The notes under the pieces: generated by a model | Seen by the model: only the letters and a program-made list of their open reading frames with translations | What the model was told of the DNA's origin: nothing | Databases searched by the model: none | In this document: piece after piece, positions 41,265 through 53,917 of the stretch | Layout: each line of letters starts with the position of its first letter | Numbering within the stretch: the first letter of the stretch is position 1 | Translations under genes and position numbers: made by a program | Assembly: GCA_028564675.1 (NCBI GenBank) | Contig: JAOVVO010000232.1 | Span: forward strand, 44,781 to 108,780 | Origin: Onchocerca lupi | Lineage: Eukaryota > Nematoda > Chromadorea > Rhabditida > Onchocercidae | Length of the DNA stretch: 64,000 nucleotides | Reading direction: 5' to 3'

Positions 41265-43230
41265 CGTACAAGCAAAAATGAACCTTTTTAAAAAATAATC
41301 TTACTTTCCTCTACAGTACAGTACCTCCTTATCATTTATTCCTTTAGATAAGAAGAAGCTGTCAACAAAGTACTGTGAGGTAAGACACTAGATGACATAA
41401 ACAAAAACTCCAATTTATTATCTATTATTACTACATATTAAAGCATATTAATAAGGAAAGTTTTCAGATTTAAATGATTCAAAGTTTAAAAATAAACCTT
41501 GAGAAAGGCGAGCGTTAGGAAGAAATTCCAGTGTACTCCATATTCAGCAACTTGTATTGGATAGTTTAACAGACGCAAGACACATGTCCTTAGAAAACCC
41601 AGGCATAGCAAGATAATACTTGACGAATGTTTTCGGAAAAAATGTCTGCAATGAAATTGTTTACGAATTTTTGTTCTAAATGTAATGTAAAATTGGATTT
41701 AATGCATTGAATATATATAATGGATTACCTCGCCACTTATATATTGATATTTGAATCATTCATATGTCTTGAAGTATTTTCTTCCCAAGACTTTTCGATT
41801 TCGAAAAAAAGAACCTTTTTTGTAACGACGGAAATCTGTCTCTACATGGAAAATCCTTGAAAACATCAACAACAGCGAAACAATAAACGAATGTTGCAGT
41901 GCCAAGATCCATAACGCTTCGGCCATAAGTATATGTTTTGGCAAAACGACGTGGAAAGACGTCAAAATCAACAGACAGAATTGAAATCGCAGTTACAATG
42001 AGACTCATCGATCTGAAATAAAAAACAAGCGTAATCTAAAATCGCATTTCATTTAGTATTGCGAGTCATATTTCTCATGGTTATAAGAAAACGTTCTTGA
42101 TATGACCAGCTAAAATTTACTTTTATGGATAATAATCCTGGGACAATTTCATGAAAATAGCTATTGTCAAAGCTAATAAATACAAATTTCTATATCCGCT
42201 TTCTACCATTTAAATATTATGGAGCTAATTTTTTATATCTCTTATATTCTTGAATCCATACAGAATTTCGTTCAATCAAAGAAACACAAATTTAAAAAAT
42301 AAGGTAAAGAAAGGTTTTAGATAACTATTGCTATCACTACTGATTTAAAATTTTATTAAAATAATATTTCGGAAATGCTATTTATGCATATAAATAGCAA
42401 AAAATAACCTCATGTAAGTGATGAATTTGGTGGGTGAATGTTGATCATCAATCATCTGACTGAAAATCTGACGTAATGACGGTTTTTCTCGTGCGATAAA
42501 GCAATATTCACAAAGCGAAAAAGTAATTAAAGAAAGCAAAGCAACTAATTGGAACAGAAGTATCACAGAGAGGTGATCTGAGAGCAATGTAAGGGAAAGA
42601 ATAACTGGAAGCACTATGAAGAAAAAATCAAGCGCGAATTTTAACCTGAAATTCATTCTTTTAAATGCAAATTTCATTTATAAAAACAAGAAGCATAAAA
42701 CCGACTAGATACTACTGACAGAGCTATTTGTAGGCTTTCAAAAGGTAATCTGTTTTAAGAAATTACACTACATCCGCAAATTATGCATGGATTATTTTTC
42801 AATAAACAGCACATTATTGTTTTGTATAAGTCAATCATTGCCAAAACTAAGCCAGAATTTAAAAATTGAAATTTGCCTGTCAGATTTGTTAACCGCAAGT
42901 GTAAAATGCTAATTTAAGCGCTCTACTCATTATCCCTCGACTTTTTTCTGGATTTTCACTGTTCTGGATATGGAACGAAACCCACTTTGATTACTAAGCA
43001 GATATTATCTTGTAAACATTGGAACAGAAAATTCTGAAAACAAATTTTAAAATTTACCAGAAACCATTGGATGAAACGAAACGAAATCCAACAAATATCC
43101 ACGGTACAGCGATATTTCGAAGTAGTATTGAAAATGGAGCAATCAACTGCCAGAGAACAAGTTCCGTTTGGCTGGTACCATTATAAACAGAATTAGGATT
43201 TTCTATTTGCGCATTCTGTTCTAGATGCAT
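39674..43230 (-). CDS. GPI inositol acyltransferase PIG-W, tandem paralogue A
   Basis: Nine minus-strand exons: 43230-43058, 42645-42409, 42012-41815, 41645-41498, 41181-41086, 41003-40870, 40479-40338, 40229-40136 and 39897-39674 (1,446 nt, 481 aa). The role is the same as in paralogue B: inositol acylation of GlcN-PI in the ER membrane. Motifs include YNGTSQTE, AISILSVDFDVFPRRFAKT, then [47 protein letters not shown] and GPPSRRIANLSYILEM. FPRRFAKT and YGRS.MDLG match the conserved PIG-W block better than in B (which has FPNRFAKT), so A may be the more conservative copy. The start ATG gives MHLEQNAQIENPN before the conserved NGT sequon. The neighbour on the 5' side is sqv-2, 746 bp away on the same strand. 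Confidence 0.94.
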
Positions 43231-43975
43231 TTAATGAAATCTCCGAAACACTGCCCTGCAAAAGAGGCTGAAAACTTTTCAGATTCTGAAAATATTAAGT
43301 TAATACGAATTTAAGAAACCGAAAATTAAAACTCCCGCACACATAGTTCGTTGAAACCTTCCGATAGGCATACAATATAATACCTCTAAGATTATTTGAA
43401 CGTAGAACAGATCCCGGAAGATGGTGTCATTGATAATCGATTAAAATTCACTATGATCTTTTTCATTGTTTTTTTTTTTTATTTCAAATATTTCAATACT
43501 AGAAATAGAAAAGTAAATAATGACGCCTATTTTCTACTTTGTTCTCTCTTCTCCTTCCTTCAGTTTCTACCCAAACACTTGAAAAAACGTTACCCCTAAA
43601 GCTGAAAAAAGAATAAATAAAAGCGAGTCTAATCTTCGAAAATAAATAAGCACTGATTTCTCCAACAAAAATCTACTCACATCAAAAAAGTAATTTATTG
43701 CATTTTAAATCTTATTTAACAAAGAAGAAATAATATGGAAATAAAAAAGGTTATTTGGGAACATCATAAAATGACGATAGATAATGTGAGTTGGTAATGG
43801 AATTTTGAAACATTTTTTGAAGATCTAGAAGATATGATTTGACACAAAATTATGCAAAATATGAGATCTCTTTGGATCGAACAGCATGATTCCTATAGTG
43901 CAAATTACCTTTTATACAAAATACATAAACAAGATTAATTTTCGACGAAATTAAATTAAAAATAATAGTGACAAT

Positions 43976-46088
43976 TTATGGTATATTAGAGCCATTTTGT
44001 CGAGTGCAACACATACTCGGTGGAACCGACCAATCATAAACGTAAGATGGTCGGATGCGATATTCCTTTTCACAAAGCTTACCAGTGTTTATAACTGAAG
44101 CATATAATTTCTGAAAATGAATAAGACTGAGTAAATCAATTTTAGGCTATAAAGACATCCAATAAATAATTTACATTTACTTTTCCTGCGCAATATAATT
44201 ACGATGTTTCTTTGTAGAATTTTTGAGCAACAGAAACAAGATATTTTAGCTCTATTATCAAATCTGGAATAAATTTGGAGAAATTCGATAAACTTTCAAT
44301 CAGTAAATTCAAAGAATACCTTTAAAGATTCCGGTGTTTGCTTATGTGTGACAATATATTGATTGTTGCATCCTCTAGAACGGAATTCGGTATCAAAACG
44401 AGGATCATGAACATAGCGAACAGAAAGACCTGCTAACCAAGCACCCACTGATACATCTTCATTTCTAAACACTAATATTACAGTCATTTATTTCTCACAT
44501 TTGTTTTCCAGTACATCTCTTATACATATGCACAAACTTATTTTTTACTCAAGCTGTTATGAGTATACTGAATTTTTATACAGACTTTTTACTTTATATG
44601 GAATTTTTTTTTTTTTTTGGATGTAGTGAGTAAAACACTAATTTTAAAATGATGTTATTATTTCAAACAAAGATTTACTTGTAAATTTTCAGTAGATCTT
44701 TGTTCCGCACGAAGAAATCAACCAACTTGTAAGATAAGACATAACCTCCTCCAAGCTATAACAAATTTTATAAGCCTTAAAATATACCTTCCCAAAAATT
44801 CTAGATTTATAAAGACTACAATTCGGTTGATTTGGCTTTAAATAATAAAATACCTGATAAGGAACATAACGATCACATATAATCCAATCTTTTTCGGCCC
44901 AATGCCCTTTTCGTTTTGGTCTTGCCCTTCCATCCAAGAAACCCCAGTACAAATTAGGATCCGCAATATCCTTTAATGCTTTCAAAAATGCTCCTAAACG
45001 AACAAACGAATCGGAATCCACCTGCAAGATAAACTTCTATCAACTGGATGTAATTAACTCATAAGATCAACTGCCAGCAGTATATTTCCTAGTATTACAT
45101 TAATGTGATACATGTTAAGTCAAGTATATTCAACTGAATTATCACTAAACAATCTCGACATCAAATATTGGCCTTAGTTGACAATAAGATTTGGCTTTTA
45201 ACTGAATAACTGGATAAAAGATAACCTTTAACAAAAATTCAAATTTATACATATTGTGCAAAGCCTGCATAGAAAGTAAAGATTTCTTTGTTAGGTTCTG
45301 GTAAGTATCCGTGAGATCCTCCAGAAAAATCAGATCATTAAACGAATTATTTTCTTCTATCAAACGTTCCTTGAGAAACAAACTCAGGTTTTTTGTTCCA
45401 ATCGGGAAAGCATAACGAAAAGTTGCTTTACCTGTAAAATTTAAAGAAGAGTCGAATCAATCGTATTTCTGACTTTTATTATCATATTACATTATGGACT
45501 GAATAAATTCTTTATTATTCTTAAATTAACCCACCTTTTGAGGATAATTTCAACCAAGTGTTGCGAATAATAGCACGCATCATGGCATCACTTGGAGATG
45601 ACATGATCGCGATCGCTAAATATGTTGAAGGTAAATTTGAAACGCTTTTCATATCTGAAAATTGACATGATTAGCAATTGAAATATAATTAACTGCAAAG
45701 CATGAAAATGTTACTTCCTGTATTGAAAATTGAAATCAAAATATAAGAAAATTCTTCCTTTTTTGTTTCGCTACCGAAAAAATGAAACTCACTAAATAAT
45801 TATGCCAGCTAAAAGGATAGAAAGAGGAAGGAAAGACAATAACCATAATTAATTTAATCTTCTAGCATGATAAATATGCAAAAATATATTCCTCCCTGAA
45901 TTTACAACTTGTCGCAACGTACCTTGTTGTTTATGCAAGATTGATGGAGCAAAACTTTGCAATCTGCTAGATGTAAACTGCTCCTCGCAACTGCATGTCA
46001 GTGAGACCGTGATAGTACAAATGATGCAAATTAAACAACCACATAGAAGTACTATTACTCGTGTAGACATGAAAAATCGCCGCGCCAT
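43976..46088 (-). CDS. sqv-2: Beta-1,3-galactosyltransferase 6 (galactosyltransferase II of the GAG linker)
   Basis: Seven minus-strand exons: 46088-45923, 45654-45535, 45431-45226, 45021-44854, 44755-44679, 44464-44320 and 44110-43976 (1,017 nt, 338 aa; human B3GALT6 is 329). It is a type II Golgi enzyme that adds the second galactose of the GlcA-Gal-Gal-Xyl linker on which heparan and chondroitin sulfates are built. After a short basic N-terminus, a signal-anchor helix ([20 protein letters not shown]) leads to the GT31 domain. Visible motifs are RNTWLKL, the DXD site [36 protein letters not shown], the catalytic [12 protein letters not shown], then [18 protein letters not shown] and the C-terminal [13 protein letters not shown]. 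The last three are specific to the B3GALT6/SQV-2 branch. A GTG codon 12 nt upstream is in frame, but the ATG at 46,088 is the natural start. Confidence 0.95.
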
Positions 46089-47291
46089 CTTTATTTCCAC
46101 ATGCCACCATTCCGATTGATCAAAATCAATTCCAAAATAACTTCCTTCCGAAATTTATGATTATCATTCTAAACTATAAATGATTAAATCAATCATTTAA
46201 TAAAAATCAACTATCAAACTAAATATTAAATCTTTGAGTGATTGTTCTCCTTTATATTCCACAACATCAGTGATACATATCATAATAAATCAAAAAATCT
46301 TCTTTATATTACTAACTAATAACTTTCAACGACTTAGTATTTATTCACAAAAAACATATTTACTTACAACAGTATCACAATATGCTTTCGTCAATTACGA
46401 TTTATTGAATAGTTTTTACTGTATCTACCGTACTACGTTTCTAAGATAGCTATTCACTGTGTCTCTGTTTACAACATTCCTGACTTATAATTCTTATAAA
46501 GAACGTAAAATAGCATTTAATTACTACAAATAATCATAGTACTACTCAATAACGAATATACATACTACGAATATTACCACTGACATATCGAAGATAGATT
46601 AATAAAATTGAAACTTGATGTTCATCTCTAATTAATATAAAATATCCAAAATCGCAAAAGATTTACAAAAAGAATCTGAGTGGCTAATATCCAATTACTT
46701 TACAAAATCTACGAATGTCAATGCATTTATGATATAAAAGCTTCAATATAAAGGAACTAAATAACTTGATAAAATTTTTTATTCATAAATTATAATATAC
46801 AAATGAAGAATCATTCAATCAGTAGTCAACTGATATTATTAGTATTGTCAGCATGAGTTGATGAATAATGAATGATAATATAAAATAATAGATTTTTTCT
46901 CTTTTTTGAAAGAATAAGAAACTTGAAGAATGACAAAAACCAAGACGAAAGAGAAAGTTTTGAAGAAAAGCATGCCCACAAAACTACTGAAAATGGTTTT
47001 GTATGAAAGAAAAAAGATTAATGATCAACACCAGAAAGTGCAGGCTATTCATTAATTCTAAAATAAAGATTATCAAAAGAATTTCCAAAAAAAAAACCAA
47101 GCAGCACTGAGTTTGAAAGAAATAATACTATGAAATGGAAAAGAAGAAATGGCAGACAAAAATCTGGTCTCTCTGCTTGCTTCCCACTTTTTATAATTTC
47201 AAAATGTGCTACTTTCACATCTATATTGACAAAAATTACAATAAAATATTTACGTATTATATGATATCAGTTTCCAATGAGAAATATGAAA
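46089..47291. other. Intergenic spacer between sqv-2 and the UBE2J2 gene
   Basis: No supported gene. The sqv-2 promoter must lie in its left part and the UBE2J2 3' end in its right part. The only notable feature is a group of TACTGTA/TACCGTACTACG words near 46,415-46,440. Confidence 0.6.
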
Positions 47292-48694
47292 TCAGTTCTC
47301 CTCTTGAGCAGATAATATGACAAATCTAACTGCAAACGCAATTAACACCACGCCTGCAAGCACCACAAGATTATACGTCAAGGTAGCGTAGTCGCCCTCT
47401 TCACCAGACCTTAAAAAATCGCTGCATATAAATAATGAATGAATAAACAACAACGCTAAATGTTTGCGAGAATTTTTAAAAAATATATAAGGCATAGGAA
47501 AACATCTTTTATCGTTTGAAATTTTTCATGTACACATCATACGTATATCTCTGAGTTATAATTAAAATGAAGACCTTCTCTGTGGTGCAGTTTCATCCAT
47601 TGCGTTCTCCTCTGATAATAATTTATTTCGTTCTTCCGCCAATTCTTCTCGTATTTGCTTAGCTAAATCACTGAACAGGTCACAGAAGACTCGATCCTGC
47701 AAATAACACAAACTGTGTTAACATCTTGAAACAAAAAGAAAACTTTAGACAGAAAAATAAATATTGAAGTTAATATTGATAATAAAAACAAAAGAAGACC
47801 TTCAAGTTAAACTCTCTAGACTTCCTAGCAAGAATACGTTTCTCTGCATCAGTTGAGGTTATACTGCCTAGAGTTGGAGCTGTATCATTCATAAAGGAAA
47901 GTAAACCCGTTATAATAGTTGAGACCTGAAATAATCACATTTGTATGAGTAAAACGATTTTCGAACAAAATGGCACATCAACAAAAATTTGAAGATGAAA
48001 ATTCATGTCATAATATATTTTGAAAAACGAACCGTCCAAGCAGGGTTCCAAGTATCTGGATGGAAATCAGAGATCGAAAGACACAACCTTGTATTTGTTT
48101 GAAAACGTCCAGATGGCGTTAGCATAAATATTGATGGCGGCTTAAACGGGAAGTCAGGCGGAAAAATAAGTTTGCCATGATAAAATCCACCTAAAAATAT
48201 TATATAAAATATAAGTCATTGGATGCATGAAAAATTTGATATTAGAGTTCAAAAAAATATATGTATGATTAGACGCTTCTTAATTTCCAATTATTTCAAA
48301 GATATGACAGAGGTACGATAAACTAAAAGTTTTCTTCATAGCTTTCCTATTAAATTCAGGAGACAACCGATCCAGATTATTCAGGAACATGCAAAGATAC
48401 AAGTACGACGAATAACCTTCATATGGTGTTTGTGGTGCTCCTTTGATCACATAATGCCACTCCAGAATATTGGAATGAAGAGGAGCTGCCACAACAAAAG
48501 GAACCGGGTCCTGAAATATATCAACATATGATATTATATGATGAGAGTACCAGCAATAAATACAATAAAAATTCAAAAGACTAAAGTTCACTCGATTTCA
48601 GAATTTCATGAAATGTTGGTAAAAGTCGAACCTTCATCAATTTCGCATAATCTTTTTTCAGTCTTGAAACTGCAGTGATCGATGGACCACCCAT
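47292..48694 (-). CDS. UBE2J2-type ER membrane ubiquitin-conjugating enzyme (Ubc6 family)
   Basis: Six minus-strand exons: 48694-48632, 48510-48417, 48190-48033, 47925-47800, 47696-47575 and 47421-47292 (693 nt, 230 aa). It is a tail-anchored E2 of the ER that passes ubiquitin to ERAD ligases. The UBC fold runs from about residue 9 ([18 protein letters not shown]) through [20 protein letters not shown] to the active-site region [20 protein letters not shown] with catalytic Cys89. A charged linker ([19 protein letters not shown]) leads to a single C-terminal helix, [20 protein letters not shown], and ends SAQEEN, the usual tail-anchor arrangement. The family's TPNGRF motif reads TPSGRF here (Ser79 for Asn). 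The gene is close to its C. elegans counterpart ubc-26 in type, but I leave the symbol blank because UBE2J names are easily mixed up. Confidence 0.93.
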
Positions 48695-50931
48695 AGTACC
48701 AGCGTCCTACCTGAAATTCTTTTGTGAGCTTTCCAGTCTACTTTTATTTTTTCACAAAATCAATCCCATCTTCATATTTTTATGAACTTCTCTGCTGTAG
48801 AATACAAGCATGGGTGAAGGGTCATGAGATTCACATGAAAGAGAAAATATTGTGGAATATGTGGAGAGGGATGAGAAGAGAGAAGCAAATGCAGTAAAAC
48901 GTGTTGCAACGAGTAGTATGTTTTGCAAGATATCGCAAAGTACGTATTTTGTTTATCCCGAACAAGATTAGTAATTAGTAAAAGGTCACATCTACTTATC
49001 CCACAGGTTTCTGATAAGAATGTTTATGCTTCAAGAAATGATTCGATTCGAAACAGCAACTGCAGTCCGGTTAGCAGTGTGCAAGCAACATGCACTACAT
49101 GCAACGCCAAGGATAAATTACGGCAGCAAATATGACCTTACCAACAGCAATAGTTCGTCTTGTCTTTATAAACAATGAACACAACTGCCAACCGCACCAT
49201 TTCTTATTAAATAGACAATGTAACAAATTTCTAGATAATAAGCCAATAGATTCATTTTTGAAATCTTCAATGGGAATTTTCGAATATGCAAATTTTCGCC
49301 TGCGCTGAATGCAAAGCATTAAGCGGAAAAAAATCATCGTAAGAAAATCAAAATTAAATCGGACCTACTTTATTAATTAAAAACCTATACTTCAAATTAA
49401 TTAAAAATCCAAAACTATATTTCCTATCTATCCTTTTTATACACTCTAAAGATATGAATGTATTGTACATGCAGAACAGACATTTAATCCTACTCAATTC
49501 CGTTAAATATGATGTGTTATTTGAAACAAATAACATATTTCTTTTGAAAAGACCTTAAACATAATCATATTTTGACATCTACAATAAGACGAAATTCAGA
49601 TTAGTTGCGAGTTGGAAAGAAAAATGTTATTGATAGTATAGACGAAAGATAGAAATCAAGTTGTGTAGGCTGATATCTTGAAGGTTTATACCATCACATT
49701 GTATTTCATCTTCACTTAAAAATCACACTTTATTTGAAAAAAAAAAAAAAAAAAAAAGAAGAGGAACAATAAAATTAACAAACAAGATATATTTGGTATT
49801 TTTGAATTAAAATCATATGAAAGACCAATAATGTGATAACAAATGCCTGAGATTATAAGATGTGACTATCAAATAAGAAACATGGCAACATGGCACTTTA
49901 TGAGCACATGTTACAATAATAACTGAGATAAGCTTTTACAGCAATGAACAAAGCTTGATAAATAATTTTTTTTTTTTGTTTAATAAATAGATTGTTCATA
50001 CACCTAACTTCGTTCCATGCTATTTAGTGATATGATAAATAATTTAGAATTTACAAATTACTGGTTATCAATATGTTAATCTATTTATCAAGCAAAAAAA
50101 GCATTATATACTTGCAATTTTTCTTGGCTTATAGAATTAGCGACAATTAACATAATCAGGATTTGGCGACAGTTAACCATAATTTAAGTTTAGTAAACTG
50201 CATAAGCAGCCTCTTATGATGTTGCTGGGTGCGTGAAATGGTTATTGATTAAAAGAACAGGACAAACTTAAGCAATAAATTGCTTTAACTAAAATAAATA
50301 ATTAAATGAAAGATAAATAACTAAACATAAATAAAGTAAAAAAGATTTATCTTAATTTGAAAATTGGGAATATGATAATAATTAAAAATTGTTACCAGAT
50401 TATCCTGAATATGTTATCTTTATCCTGAATATATTGTCCTGAGATTATCTTTAATGTATTATACTGAACAGACTATCCTGAACTCTTTCTAAAATAAACA
50501 AATGCAGCATATATTATTACTTATGCAAACAGGTTACAACTTAACAAAATAAATCACAGAATCTGCTTCGATTATCAAAAAAAAAAAGTAAATAAATAAA
50601 TAAATTTAGCAGTGTAAACAAAGGAAAAGGAATAAACGAATGAATGATCTTTTCCGATTAGAGAAGAGTGCTGAAAATATTGGCAGTGAAAGCATGTTAT
50701 AATAACAAAGATTCTCTGAAATGAAATAATTCATTCTATTCATGGAAAAAACGAAATGGAAGCAAAGAATAATCCCTGAAGCGCTAGTAAATCGTAAAAT
50801 ACTCGAAATAAAGCTAGCACCAAAATAACAATATAATGAAAAAATCCGATTTTAAAATGAGATTCTTTCACATTTTAAATTTATTTTAGTCTCACTTCTT
50901 TGCACCATTTTGATCGGCAACTTGTATTGAA
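48695..50931. other. 2.2-kb spacer between the two E2 genes
   Basis: It holds the upstream region of the UBE2J2 gene on its left and the 3' end of the second E2 on its right. A short stretch of raised GC content at about 49,045-49,130 (GCAACATGCACTACATGCAA) is not open with family similarity. The region right of 49,740 is AT-rich with homopolymers. I see no gene. Confidence 0.6.
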
Positions 50932-52910
50932 TTAAAATTTCCATTTTAAAAAACTGCGAAGTCCTTCATCATCAGATTCCGAAAAAGAATAACTTGACAG
51001 TTCACTTTCTTCCTCGTCATCTGAATCAAGAGCAGCATTTGCTCGGGCTTGATTCTCTGAATCTTCTGAACCAAAAGGCTTTTCACCAAATGCCTTCATG
51101 AAATTTTTGTTCTGAAAAGATAAGTTTCCTGCTAAGATATAAAAAGGAGATGGCTTCATTTCAAAAAAGATCATGTAAAAGATGTGAAGCTGCTGTTTAT
51201 ACTTCCATGAGCCATTCAGTATGATGCAGCTGCATAGGATATGATTAGGCATTAGTATGTCAGAAAGGCCCATCATGCCAATCGAAAAGCTAATTTGACT
51301 GAGAAACAAAGATGGTTAGGCATAAATTTCCGCACAGATAGGAATTTCTGTAGATCCATGTAGATCATTATTAGAGGAAGTTGAAAAAAAGACATTCCAA
51401 AATTTGCAAAAAAGAAAAAATAATGGACAAATTAAAACGTACTGTCATGTTGTAAGACATCGACTGTTTTGCAAAAATACGCTTCTGGTCCGCCGAGCTT
51501 CTCATAGCTCCTGCAACGATTTATTTAAACTCATAGAAGCAAATCGTATGTATCATATATATGATAACATTTTGTCAATAATCAAATAATGAATCCCGAA
51601 TAATAAAAGGCATATATGGATACTGCAGACAAAAATCAAAATGAACATGAAAGGAGCAATTAATATTTCTGATTGTGAGGGAAAATAAATGCTGAAGATG
51701 GCATTCAGAAACAATTTACTACAGCATAATAATCAAAATGCAAACATAAAATCTTCAAAAAATAATTTTCTACTTCTTCGTTTAGTGGAACTAACAACAA
51801 ACAAAGATGTTTATTTAAATATGGAAATCTATATTTTTCATAATTTCCATACAAAAAAACAATAATATTATGTATTTAAAAAAAAAAAGATTTGAATTCA
51901 CGCACCCATACCCAACTTTTTCTCGTCGAGCATCATGAAATGGGAAAAACAGTGCAGGAATGCTCCGACAGTCCACGATGGATCCCAATTTGCAGGATGA
52001 AATGCCGAAATAGAAATGCAAATTCGTTCACCAGGAATGAATCTAAATTTTATTAAGCAATAATCATTGAAAGATTCTACATTTGATTAGGAAAACTCGA
52101 CATCCAAGTAAAATCAAAAAAGATGGTATTAAAAATTTTAAGAACACTTTCAATTCAAAACGATATTAAGAATATTTAAACAATGCATATGCTTTAATTA
52201 CCTTCCATTCGGTGTGTACATAAGAACATGTGGAGGAATGGATGGGAAATCATTACTGAATTCCAACTCGCCATAGTATATCCCACCTAAAAATATTTAA
52301 TGCTCTCAATATAAAAATTATAGTCGCATTGAATTGAACTGAATAAAAAAAAAAGTGACAAAAAGTTAATAACCCATTCAGGGAAGAAGAAAAGAAGTTC
52401 AAGATCTAAAAAAAGAAAGGCATAATAGGCAACAAAATAAATTAAATCTAACTTATTGTGCTGTTAAAATGTATTCCAAATATACATTTTAACAGCACAG
52501 TAAGCTAAATTTCTGCGAAAATCTTAGAACTTGAAAAACTCAATTAATCTTATAAACTTTCATCAACAGACAATTCTTTAGCATTGCATTATTCCTACAA
52601 ATAAGAAATAGAAAACGGTTTTGTACCATCAATAGAAGTCAACAATGTAGTAAACTAATACATGATGTATGTTAGCATCGGCAAATGAATTTTACAAAAG
52701 CAAGGAAGCTGTAACGAAGAAATGAGAATTTAAGCATAAAGAAATACCATCATACGGCGTATCTTTTGAACCACGAATAACGTAGCCCCATAACAATAAG
52801 TTTTCATCCAGTGGCTTTGCAACGATACCTGGAATTGGATCTTTCTTCAACTCCGCATATTCATTTGATAGACGGATCTGTGCCTTTTCACTTGCATAGC
52901 GATATGCCAT
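50932..52910 (-). CDS. UBE2J-like ubiquitin-conjugating enzyme without membrane anchor
   Basis: Five minus-strand exons: 52910-52748, 52286-52202, 52042-51912, 51510-51443 and 51111-50932 (627 nt, 208 aa). The UBC domain is clear: QIRLSNEYAELKKDPIPGIV, then NLLLWGYVIRGSKDTPYDGG, IYYGELEFSNDFPSIPPHVL, the J-family TPNGRF and the active-site region ERICISISAFHPANWDPSW with Cys91. Unlike UBE2J1 and UBE2J2 the C-terminus has no hydrophobic segment. Instead it is acidic and Ser-rich (ALDSDDEEESELSSYSFSES) and ends LRSFLKWKF. It therefore probably acts in the cytosol or nucleus, or docks through its tail. C. elegans ubc-15 is, from memory, the likely counterpart. The upstream in-frame GTG at 52,916 is not needed; ATG at 52,910 fits. 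Confidence 0.9.
52452..52504. ncRNA. Near-perfect 23-bp hairpin in the first intron of the second E2
   Basis: The arm at 52,452-52,474 (starting CTTATTGTGCTG) and the arm at 52,482-52,504 (ending CAGCACAGTAAG) are complementary over 23 bp. The one mismatch is a G-T wobble if transcribed from one strand, and the loop is 7 nt. Stem length resembles a small-RNA precursor, though the loop is shorter than in most miRNA hairpins. It could also be a remnant of an inverted-repeat transposon or an intronic structure. Only the structure is certain. Confidence 0.5.
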
Positions 52911-53917
52911 TTCCACAAAATGAAAAAACCACAGAGACTGAAAAGGAAAAGTATCAAATTTATTTCATTTCCTACATTTCTAATGTATTTTAAAATTTTT
53001 AAGACATTATTACTGTTCTAATTATCGAATTTTTCAAAACATTTCGAAGCGGAGAACTTTAATCTCTCAATAGTTCATAAGATAACCCAAAAACGAAACA
53101 CTTCTCAACTGCAACTACAAATGTGCATTCAGAACCAACACCTCACTTCTCTTCTCTCTTTTCCTCCTTGCCTTATGAATAATCTTGCCTAACTAATCCT
53201 TAACCATCATCATATTATCATTTATTTGCAGTGATTCTCGTTGGGAAAATAATTTAATCTATAGTATAATAAATCAAAAATTTCTTCCAACTATCTTCTT
53301 CTATGATAAAACAATTAAAAGTTTATAATAGAAAATTTTGCTCATAATTTATAATACAAATAATATGTTAGAAAAGAAAAATCATAGCAGAAATATCTGG
53401 CAAAAAAATTAGAAAACCGGTACTTCAAGAAGAAGAAGAAGCAAGATATCAACTTTATTGAAATGATTCAAAAGATTTATCATATCAACGATGTACATTA
53501 TCTAATCACAGTAAATCAATCTTTTCAAGAAGTGTTACCATTTACTTAATATATTAATAGTTGGCGAAAGAAAAAAAAACCGGTCAAAAATCTTATAAAG
53601 ACATCACAGATAGCAAAATTGTTCGATGAAAATAGCAATGAACAATGACAGGATCCATACATCTTGTTTTCAGCCTTGATAAGCAAGACTGAAACAGCAG
53701 TAATGCATATTAATAGGGTACATACTGAAAAGACATTGGCAATGAATTTAACAGATTTAAAATCACTTCGATTATACAAGTCTCTTATCGGTATATTCTT
53801 CGGAATGTATGTAACTGAAGCATTCACACAGAGTGTAATTATATTTAAATATATACAAATCTGTATAAGTTTCGTCGCGAAACCAATAAGTTATGATAAG
53901 AGATCTATCACGACCGA
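52911..53917. other. 1-kb spacer between the second E2 and NECAP
   Basis: It holds the E2 upstream region and the NECAP 3' end. A 93-codon minus-strand frame at 53,546-53,827 has a hydrophobic stretch (VFSVCTLLICITAVSVLLI) but no in-frame ATG ahead of it. I do not call it a gene. Confidence 0.5.

Noticed and set aside
53546..53827. 93-codon minus-strand frame with a hydrophobic stretch just downstream of NECAP, possibly an operon partner
   Set aside because: The frame begins with GTG and has no in-frame ATG before the hydrophobic part. No family match is visible. It remains possible as part of a spliced gene, but the support is too thin.
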